Source: Martinezella tropici
Lineage (GTDB): Bacteria > Pseudomonadota > Alphaproteobacteria > Rhizobiales > Rhizobiaceae
Length of the DNA: 64,000 bases
Reading direction: 5' to 3'
Assembly (NCBI RefSeq): GCF_008370325.1
Contig: NZ_VNIP01000008.1
Location: 682,001 to 746,000, forward strand
Shown here: positions 62,811-64,000 of the stretch, piece by piece
Layout of the letters: the number at the start of each line of letters is the position of its first letter
Numbering within the stretch: the stretch's first letter is position 1
Notes under the pieces: generated by a model
The model's input: only the letters and a program-made list of their open reading frames with translations
What the model was told of the DNA's origin: nothing
Database searches by the model: none
Translations under genes and position numbers: made by a program

Positions 62811-64000
62811 CCAGCTTTCTGGTGTGAGCAGGTGCGCCCGCGGGTGCATGAAAGTCTGCCTGCCGTTCTTCCAGCCGGCGATCGGGTGCCGGATCTCGCG
62901 AACCAGCGACAACGGATCGGCAGCATCCGCCACAACGATATCCGCCTGCGCGCCTAGCTTTAGGTCATAGCCGCGTCCCATCACTCGCGCGGCATTGATA
63001 GTGACCATGTCAAAGGCAGTGGCGATGTCTTCATCCCGCGACAGCTGGGCAATGTTGACGAAGAAATTGGCCATGCGGCCAAGGGAAGCATCCCCAAAGG
63101 GGGTGAACGGGTTGAGGACATTGTTTGTCGCGACCGTCACGGCGACCCCGTTGCCTGCCAGCAGCATTGCCGGGGCAAGGCCGCGCGGGATAAGATGATC
63201 CCTGTCCCGGCCAAGCAGGAAGAGATCAGTTGCCGGCAGAATCGTGACCGCGATTCCAGCATCGGCAAGACGCCTGGCGATCTCGCCTGCTTCGGAAGAC
63301 GCCATGGCCGCAAGCTTAGTGGCATGGCCGATGGAGACGCGGCCGCCATAGTTCCGCCGCTTCGTTTCCGCCAGCACGGCGGGGATTGCGGAGCCCGACG
63401 GGTTGAGATCGAAATCGATATGGAAATCGACGTCGACACCATGGCGTTCCGCCAGATCGAAAATGCGGCTGATATGAGCCTGGGGATCGGGATCGGTATA
63501 GGGGCAGCCGCCGATGAGATCCGCTCTGTCGCTGAGCGCATGATCCAGCATGCCCTCCGTCTCGGCCTCGTTGGTCAGTCCTTCCTGCGCGAAGGCGCAG
63601 ATCTGGATATCGATCGCCCAGGCATAGGCGCGTTTGATCTGTTTGATTGCCTCGAATGACCGATAACCGGCGCGTGGATCGATCTCGACGAAGGTCCGCA
63701 TCGCCGTGGTGCCGTTGACGATCGCTTTTTCGACCACGCGGGCGGCGCGCGCATGGACGTCCTCGACCGTGAAGGCAGCTTTTGCCTTGGCGGTTTCGCG
63801 GACGGCCTCTTCCAGCGTTCCCTCGCATATGAAGCAGCGGTCGAGGATGCAGGCCTTGTCGAGATGGATGTGGCTGTCGACAAAACCGCCGAAGGCGAAG
63901 CAGCCGCACATATCGTGACGCGGCGCATCCGCAATCAACTCATGCTCGATCGCGGCAATCCTGCCATCCCTGAGACCGATATCGAGGCAACCCTCCCGCT
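62802..64000 (-). CDS. Cytosine-deaminase-like amidohydrolase, 5' truncated by window
   Basis: Metal-dependent hydrolase of the CodA/AtzC group that deaminates or hydrolyses a nitrogen heterocycle or amide. The frame stays open to base 64000, so the start lies outside; about 399 residues are present. Motifs are GGFVDSHIHLDKACILDRCF (metal-binding HxH and the typical LDK), DVDFHIDFDLNPSGSAIPAV (metal His/substrate region), VSIGHATKLAAM (metal His) and VTILPATDLFLLGRDRDHLI with the catalytic Asp. It ends in QADIVVADAADPLSLVREI, the usual C-terminal strand. The substrate cannot be set more narrowly. Confidence 0.9.
   Translation of the reverse strand, partial: REGCLDIGLRDGRIAAIEHELIADAPRHDMCGCFAFGGFVDSHIHLDKACILDRCFICEGTLEEAVRETAKAKAAFTVEDVHARAARVVEKAIVNGTTAMRTFVEIDPRAGYRSFEAIKQIKRAYAWAIDIQICAFAQEGLTNEAETEGMLDHALSDRADLIGGCPYTDPDPQAHISRIFDLAERHGVDVDFHIDFDLNPSGSAIPAVLAETKRRNYGGRVSIGHATKLAAMASSEAGEIARRLADAGIAVTILPATDLFLLGRDRDHLIPRGLAPAMLLAGNGVAVTVATNNVLNPFTPFGDASLGRMANFFVNIAQLSRDEDIATAFDMVTINAARVMGRGYDLKLGAQADIVVADAADPLSLVREIRHPIAGWKNGRQTFMHPRAHLLTPESWRA

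Overview
The window looks like chromosomal DNA of a Rhizobium-type alphaproteobacterium, most like the Rhizobium tropici/leguminosarum group. Supporting signs are the dctB-dctD/dctA locus with a sigma-54 promoter, a thiM-thiE-thiD operon under a TPP riboswitch, two DUF1127 microproteins, an alpha-r14 type anti-Shine-Dalgarno small RNA, a K-antigen (Kps/Rkp-like) capsule export cluster, and a palindromic intergenic repeat of a kind common in rhizobia. Genus-level placement is inference from family resemblance, since no search could be run. No rRNA, tRNA or CRISPR array was recognised.

Layout. 1-4.3 kb: the 3' part of uppP, a small low-GC insert with a membrane-protein gene flanked by two truncated gene ends, the thiamine salvage operon with its riboswitch, and a DUF1127 gene. 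4.4-4.6 kb: a small RNA of four hairpins, each exposing a CUCCUCCC loop. 4.8-7.5 kb: a YghU-type glutathione transferase and an orphan PLP-fold protein. 7.5-12.4 kb: dctD, dctB and divergent dctA (C4-dicarboxylate uptake). 12.5-15.1 kb: a NUDIX hydrolase with a possible leader peptide, a small HTH protein, a DUF982 protein and a Cys-rich microprotein in an AT-richer accessory stretch.

15.7-27 kb is an accessory surface module. It holds an Omp25/31-like outer membrane protein, two Hint-domain (hedgehog/intein-like) proteins separated by a decayed IS5-family transposase, a TPR-glycosyltransferase, a methyltransferase, a secreted beta-helix protein and a DUF4214-FkbM methyltransferase. 27-43 kb is a capsule assembly and export region. 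It holds two KpsE-like proteins, KpsM, KpsT, KpsC, a Wza/KpsD-like lipoprotein, two more glycosyltransferases, two more FkbM methyltransferases, an AraC regulator and an unknown protein. KpsM lies about 6.5 kb from KpsT. The two regions together plausibly build, modify and export a surface polysaccharide, and may decorate or process surface proteins.

43-51.3 kb: an OmpR-type two-component pair converges on a MacB-MacA-outer membrane factor efflux operon, with a Spy/LTXXQ-like periplasmic protein upstream. 51.5-55.5 kb: a Cys-rich 53-residue protein, an AraC regulator, a second DUF1127 protein, an M24 peptidase and a DUF2278/lamin-tail protein. 55.6-61.7 kb: a GntR regulator, a cystathionine-lyase-like PLP enzyme and a complete CUT1-type ABC importer on one strand, with a likely GntR operator. 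61.8-64 kb: two small proteins and a cytosine-deaminase-like amidohydrolase that runs off the window end.
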